Part shown: piece after piece, positions 58,817 to 64,000 of the stretch
How positions within the stretch are numbered: the stretch's first letter is position 1
Layout: each line of letters starts with the position of its first letter
Source of the DNA: Antitrichia curtipendula
Lineage: Eukaryota; Streptophyta; Bryopsida; Hypnales; Leucodontaceae
Direction of reading: 5' to 3'
Assembly: GCA_951230915.1 (NCBI GenBank)
Contig: OX579641.1
Coordinates: 11,532,001 to 11,596,000 of the forward strand
DNA: 64,000 nt
Position numbers and translations under genes: made by a program
Notes under the pieces: generated by a model
Database searches by the model: none
Seen by the model: the letters and a program-made list of their open reading frames with translations, nothing else
Told to the model about the DNA's origin: nothing

Positions 58817-59784
58817 GGTGGCAGTTTTAGGCTCTGTGTATTGAAACCCTAAATTCAAAACGTAATGATAACAATTGGATAAAATCGTTCAAATGTTTAT
58901 GCACAAAGCCTTGGAAAACAAGGCCCCCCTTTCCACTGAACTATGCATTACCAAGCACGAGACACAAAAAATTGCAGCTCCTAGCCCTTGGAAATCCTAA
59001 CGTTCAGTTTCTTAGGAGTGCTTGTAAATGTCAATTTCAAGACTCTTATAGTCTTCATCTGTTTGTGACCGTTGAATATGGGGGAAAAAAAAAATCCTCC
59101 CACAACGGTCAGGCGGACGGCCAGCTGGGCCGTCGGAACAGCGGTCGGCGGACGGCGGACGAGAATCTGGTCCGTCCAAACAGCGGACAGACGGTCGGCG
59201 GACGGGAATCTAAGCCATCGGATCAGCGGACGGGCAGACGGGAATCTGGGCCGTCGGTTCAGCGGACGGGCGGACGGGAATCTGGGCCATCGGATCAGCG
59301 GATGGGCGGTCAGCGGACGGGAATCTGGACTGTCGGTTCAGCGGACGGGCGGATAGGCCGACCTAAAACCTATCGGGCGGACAACCGTTTTTTACAATTT
59401 CGGGAAGATGTTTGAAGTGTGCAGATAGGCGGACAAGTGGATTAGGCGAATAGAAATGTATGTGCAAATGAAAATGGGTGATTTGTAGGCACGGGGTTAT
59501 AGAAAATAACATAACAATAACATGAAATGATCTTGTACAAATGTACAATAGGTATGATCTTCTGCAATAGGTATACAAAAGAAACATATTTGACAAATAA
59601 ATAAGGCAAAATTTATCATGATGAAAAAACAAATCCAAACATATTTGTATTGCATAAATATTTATGCATTAATTAAAAGCAACTCATGACATACCATGAG
59701 TGTTGTGCATTACTAATATTGAATCCTCATGAGATTCAAATAAGTACAAAACAAATTTCATTGGTTAATCCCCTAATACAAACA
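58817..59784. promoter_or_regulatory. Upstream region of transposase with GTCCG array
   Basis: The transposase ATG at 58816 is preceded by about 290 bp of ordinary sequence and then by the GTCCG array at 59104-59440. Nothing in between looks like a gene. The array may serve as promoter, as binding site for the transposase, or both; this is inferred from position only. No clear TATA box can be assigned. Confidence 0.4.
59104..59440. repeat. GTCCG/CGGAC array between transposase and RING gene
   Basis: ~45-bp tandem units with tcagcggacgggcggacggg and aatctgggccgtcggt. About five units plus degenerate edges. It corresponds in place to 3720-3945 in the left copy. The open frames 58972-59415 and 59072-59356 on the plus strand are repeat artefacts. 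Confidence 0.9.
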
Positions 59785-62598
59785 CTATTTTGCATCATCG
59801 CTACCGTTTGCGAAAATATGAGAGGCACCCTCTTGTTCCTTAAGTCTTCGACTTGCTTTACGAGTTTGAGGACCACCCGACCCGGAGGCTATGCCCCCTC
59901 CTGATCGGACTTCCATGTCCACGGCGATGAATTGTCGTTTGGTTTCTGGAGAGTAGTCATCTTCGTCTTCCATCTTCCGTTTATTTTTCCTTGTGGGAGA
60001 CAAATCTACTTCCTCTGCCTTTAACGCTCTCAAAGCCGAATAAATCTTTTCTATCATAGCATTTACCGCTTTGTCATCATCTCGAGGGGTCAACGAGATC
60101 GCTTGCCCTGTGCCATATAGAAAAATCCTCCACGTCATTATAATGTCGGTGATCCTCTTATCAAATGCACTTGCCACCTCCACGAGTGCATGTTCTGTGC
60201 TTGATAGCCCATCTACATTAAAAGCAGCACGAACTTGCGCAGCTTCTTCCAATTTTGATAAGAATAGGGCCCTCCCTATTAAGCTGTGATTATTTGCTCC
60301 GTACTGCTCATTGAACTCTTGAGATGGTTGCACTTCTATCCAGACGCCATCTTCTCCTTTCCGCACTTCTTTTTCAGGAAATTGGAAGAACTTTTGATGT
60401 GAGATGCTCCAGTGTCCCCCCATGCTACGACAAAACAATTCTCGAGCCTCCAAGTTTTCAATACCCCTAGCCCGCAACTCCACCTCTCTATTGCGTGTCA
60501 TCCAGTCAAAGTCATCCAATTTGTCATTGTAGTTCTCACAAACATCATGCATAAGTATTTCCGCATTCCAAATTAGAGGTCGCCCCCAATTAATGTAATT
60601 TTGGAATAGAAATGGCTTTTGGTCAAGTGGAAGGGTCCATCGATTGTGTTCGTGGCTAGGGGGCATGCTCTCCTCGTGCCCAACCATTTCGTAAAACCTA
60701 GGGCTCAAAGGAGATCGACACTCGGAACAAACCGAACGAACAAGGGATGATTTCACCATACACGTGATATGGTAAGTGTGGCGACATTGGTCCATGATTA
60801 AGGCGCCCTTGGGACCAAAATGATTTAGACAAAGGCTGCATTTACCTTCCAATAGTTCTGTATTTGAACTTTCACCATGCACTACTATCTTGTCCGCCTC
60901 TTTGATGTGCGTTGAATGCGTGTTGTAAGGGGCCCAACCTTCTTCTACTTCCAAGGTCCAATTCATGGACTTTGACGCAATCTTTTACGCGTCATTCAAT
61001 CGCCCAAACATTGCCGACATGTCCCCCCAATATGTGACGTCAATTGAACCCCTATGATGTACCTCAAACATCCTTTTAATAGATAGGAGGTCAGGGGAAA
61101 TGGCATCGCATTGCTCCTTCGACTTCATGGCTAATTTGAGAAGCCCCTTCATTGCTCGGGTTACTACAGACGGTTTGTCTTGTAGTTTTTGAATCCACGT
61201 CAACCAACGAGTGTCGGAACTGCTCTTTGGCAAGCATTTATCTAGCTCCACTACTTGCATCATTTTCTGATATTGTGCCTCCAAATAAACGTTTTGTTGA
61301 GTTACCGACTCTAGTTCATGCTTCACCTCTTCAAACTCATGGCCTTCCGTTTGCATGGACGCGTCTCAGAATGTGGGAGGAGGATTATCCATGGCGGTTT
61401 CGGATATTACTTCCTTTTGGTTGTTTTCTTCAACCGCTTCTATACGCACGGCTCCGTCGGTCTTTGGAAGAACCCATCCCCCATCCTTGAAATTCTTTTG
61501 CTTGAGCACTACAATTTCGTACTCCAGTTTCTCGATAAATTTCCTTTGAGAAAATAGAGTGTCATATCAGCAATCCTGTGCGTTCGCAAATCTTTCATAA
61601 TTAGCGCACACTCCTTTGAATGCATCCTTCAATTGCTTGTGCTCTACTTTCAATTTCTTGTGCTCTATCTTTAAGGCCTTGTATTTCTCATTCTCTTAAG
61701 TCAAGATGAGCAGCTTGCGATTATTTTTGGTCCGCTCCTCCAATAATGGTTTTATAGACGTAACGAAATCCCAAAACAACAAGGCACCAGACACCAACTC
61801 GGGCCCGGATTTGGTGAATTCCTGAGCAACTTCCATAAGTTTGGGGGCAATGCTAGTTACAAATTTAGCTGTAACTGACAATCTTTTCGAGGTGATCACA
61901 AAATTGGGCCATTGATCACTGTATTCGGCGAAGGGATTACTCAGTCTAGCCTCGTTTGCGGTTTCAGTCAAGCCCGCCTCGTTTGCGGGGTTACTAGGAT
62001 CGGCCTCATTTGTCTCAATTACTTGGTTTGGTTGAAGAGAGATGTCTTCTTGATGTGCCCTAAACAAATAAGAAGCTTCCAACAAGCTTTCCAATTCACT
62101 CGCCATTGGCAAATGACAAAGATCCTCCAATTGTGCCGTATTTTGAATTGACAAATGTAGATAGCTCTTATCCAATGGGTTGTCATCAATGGACACATTT
62201 TGCACCATGCCATCAAGTTGCTTTCCATTTTTTGGCGACATCTGCCCTTCAACTCTTGGGTTCGATACAGGGCCCAATACGGTGCTCAATACGGGACTCA
62301 ATACGGGGCTCGGTGTGGTTGGCAAGTCTTGATTGCAAGGTACTTGTGTCATAAAATTCGTAGCATCGCTCGCTATGATATTATCAATTGATGCAATGGC
62401 CCTTGCCATTTGTTCGGGACGAACCTCTTCTCGACGTTTTTGTGGTGCAGACAGGGCCACCGGTTCTTCAAAAATGGGCTGCATGCTTGGAGCACCACTT
62501 TGTTCACCCACGGATGTAAAATTGCGTGTGCATATCCAATCTGCCCGAGGAGTTAAAAACACCTCTCCGTCAACACCTTCCACCGTGGCATTTGACAT
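59785..62598 (-). pseudogene. Coiled-coil/RING-H2 companion gene with in-frame stops, right copy
   Basis: One reading frame runs from the ATG at 62598 to the stop at 59785 (about 938 codons) with four internal stops: TAA near 61696, TGA at 61567-61569, TGA near 61373 and TAA near 60985. The left copy reads through three of these places, so the ancestral product was one long protein. Parts in order: a disordered N-terminal third; a helical heptad-rich region (about 61750-61230) likely to form coiled coils; the 393-codon open segment from the ATG at 60966, with a RING-H2 finger (C43, C46, C61, H63, H66, C69, C80, C83); and a basic tail with K-N-K-R-K-M, a likely nuclear signal. RING-H2 proteins are usually E3 ubiquitin ligases; the finger is intact in the last segment. 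It lies upstream of the transposase on the same strand, as in the left copy. Whether the last segment is made alone is unknown. Confidence 0.8.
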
Positions 62599-62667
62599 TG
62601 TAGTTGGAATCTTCGTAGAATCCAAATGTACTCAAATATTTTCCCCCTCCATGATCTTTTTTTTAAC

Positions 62668-63225
62668 CTACATTAAAGCATGTTTTTGTCGTTTCTGTGA
62701 TTTTGGTGCCTCACTTGGACTTGCCTTTGGATCATACAAATCCAGAATATCTTTTTGCCCTACTCTAAGCAAAAGCGGAGCCCCAGTTGTTGTTGAATAT
62801 GTGCTCCAGTCCACCTTCCGAGCCAATATGAGCTCAGCATACACCATAGAGGCCACACTGTAGTTTATGAGACCCTTACTCATTGATTTGTCCCCGAAGA
62901 GGGCCAGCCAAACCTCAAGTGATCGATGGACAAAATGTCCATCCTTGCAATTGGATGGCTTGCAACAGAAACCTCGTGTGTGAATAATGTAGACCTCACG
63001 AGGCCACAACTTGTCGATGTGATACATTTTCACATATTTTTTGCAGATTTTGGAGGTCCAATAAGTTTCTTCCTCCTTCTCCCATTCGCTCTCCGCTTTG
63101 ATATTTGGATCATCTAAAATGTCCCAGTGAAGCTCGTGGGCAGTCCCCTTTGATTTTGTCTTCCTGCTCTTGCCACCTCTTGAAGTCATCGCTACAGTAC
63201 CCTTGCTCGTACCTTCCCTTGTCAT
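62668..63225 (-). CDS. Small zinc-finger-like protein, relative of 48.1-kb gene
   Basis: 185 codons from the ATG at 63225 (M-T-R-E-G-T-S-K). A basic, Ser/Gly/Lys-rich start is followed by a region with candidate metal ligands: C61, H69, C87, C88, C93, H97 and H100. The pieces W-T-S-K-I-C-K-K-Y-V-K-M, D-G-H-F-V-H-R and K-V-D-W align with the gene at 48097-49193 without gaps. The frame is the same as that of the downstream coiled-coil/RING gene, separated only by TAG at 62668 and a TGA near 62640. It could therefore be the N-terminal part of a still longer protein broken by two stops, or a separate small gene. I know no named family. It starts about 140 bp from the GTCCG array at 63364-63470. 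Function unknown; DNA or chromatin binding is a guess from the finger-like ligands. Confidence 0.65.
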   Translation of the reverse strand: MTREGTSKGTVAMTSRGGKSRKTKSKGTAHELHWDILDDPNIKAESEWEKEEETYWTSKICKKYVKMYHIDKLWPREVYIIHTRGFCCKPSNCKDGHFVHRSLEVWLALFGDKSMSKGLINYSVASMVYAELILARKVDWSTYSTTTGAPLLLRVGQKDILDLYDPKASPSEAPKSQKRQKHALM

Positions 63226-63363
63226 GACTGACGACAAGTGATATCAAAATAATTGACCTCACTCTCCACCCGTATAGGAGCAACCAGCACAATGAAGCAA
63301 CGGTTGTAACTTCCGACACGGGTTCCACCTCTAAATGGAGAGAAGAAGTGAGGAAGAATGGAA

Positions 63364-63470
63364 GGGCCGTCCACCTTTATACCCGTCCGCAACCAAACCT
63401 AAAGTAGGTCCGGCGGCAGACGCCCTCCCAAACCTCCCGAAGCGGACTCGGTCATTTGATTTTTCGGACA
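63364..63470. repeat. Short GTCCG array upstream of zinc-finger-like gene
   Basis: Motifs gggccgtccacc, cccgtccgcaacc, ggtccggcggcagacg, gcggactcgg and tcggacaaac occur within 107 bp. Likely near the right end of the multigene element, which is bounded on that side by a CACTA element. Confidence 0.75.
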
Positions 63471-63477
63471 AACCTAC

Positions 63478-64000
63478 CACTACAACAAAACCAGTGTTTT
63501 ATGACTGCAAATTACGACTGCAATGAGTCGTAAAATCAAAAAATATGACTGGCCGCAGAAATTACTGTAGATGACTGCAATATGACTGACATGAGTCATT
63601 ACCGACAAGTCGCTTCGGACATCAGTCATATTGGCAATCATATTTTTGGAGGGATATAATTATCCATAATTAGCCGTATTTTGCCAACAAGGCGTATATT
63701 TTGGCTATCTTTGAAGGCTTGACTTTTTATTGAGTTGCCCGGGCAAACAAAAATAAATCCTACGTGGCATGTGATTCCACGTAGTCAATTTTTTTGGATG
63801 ACGTGGAATATGACTGCGGTCAGTCATATTTTGGCTGACGTGGAATATGACTGCGGTGAGTCATATTTTGGCTAATGTGGCATATGACTGCGGTCAGTCA
63901 TATTTTGGCTAATGTGGCATATGACTTTGTACAGTCATATTTTTTGTAGATGTGGAATATGACTCTTGTTAGTCATATTTTTGAATGATGTGGAATATGA
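63478..64000 (+). mobile_element. CACTA-type transposon, left end; continues past window
   Basis: The end CACTACAACAAAACCAG starts at 63478, preceded by tac as the possible 3-bp duplication. Subterminal repeats follow: tgactgc / gcagtcat and an atgagtcat variant, then a ~50-bp tandem unit (ggcatatgactgcggtcagt ... tattttggctaatgt) repeated at least four times to the window end. This is the organisation of En/Spm-type elements. No transposase is seen within the window. Confidence 0.85.

Noticed and set aside
59072..59415. Two plus-strand open frames rich in G-R-E-S and Q-R-T-G-G
   Set aside because: They only translate the GTCCG tandem array; the repeat period keeps the frame open.
1..64000. 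CRISPR array, bacterial operon or phage
   Set aside because: Tandem repeats here lack unique spacers of constant length; tRNA types, transposon families and gene structure are eukaryotic.

Overview
This is a gene-poor, transposon-rich stretch of a nuclear plant genome. Two tRNA genes of plant type (Glu-CTC and Ser-GCT), two short telomere-like CCCTAAA tracts, DUF659-type hAT transposases, CACTA-type ends and large AT-rich spacers point to a streptophyte with a big genome. I cannot name the species. Tc1-like DNA and elements with TTAA target sites are unusual for flowering plants, so a non-flowering land plant or charophyte alga is my guess.

Layout. 1-6383: decayed copy of a multigene hAT-type element, minus strand (transposase, GTCCG-rich array, then a coiled-coil/RING-H2 protein), cut off at about 6384. 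6384-14007: tandemly duplicated LTR-like blocks with several minisatellites and no gene. 14008-21326: TTAA-flanked ~0.94 kb elements and a 3.3 kb non-autonomous hAT, nested three deep. 21327-28457: AT-rich, no gene. 28458-32706: a TTAA element split by a Tc1-like transposon with long inverted arms, which is itself split by a 760-bp insertion. 34223-35341: CACTA-like element. 35342-42600: AT-rich with degenerate tandem repeats. 44039-45064: the tRNA pair. 45430-47340: foldback element and tandem repeats. 47.5-53.0 kb: a second kind of GTCCG-array element with two convergent broken genes, a zinc-finger-like protein and a protein-kinase-like protein. 55.2-63.5 kb: the better-preserved copy of the multigene hAT-type element, with an open 1104-codon transposase followed toward its upstream side by a broken RING-H2/coiled-coil gene and a small zinc-finger-like gene. 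A CACTA element starts at 63478 and leaves the window.

How the parts relate. GTCCG/CGGAC-rich arrays sit 40-300 bp upstream of almost every gene start in the multigene elements. They also lie just inside the ends of the non-autonomous hAT at 16989-20282, whose 17-bp inverted ends and perfect 8-bp target duplication can be read directly. The small zinc-finger-like gene of the 63-kb element and the gene at 48.1 kb are clear relatives. The window therefore seems to hold one transposon lineage that shares a subterminal signal, carries a hAT transposase in one form, and carries different companion genes (RING-H2/coiled coil, or kinase) in different copies. All companion genes carry in-frame stops here; only the transposase at 55.5-58.8 kb is still fully open.
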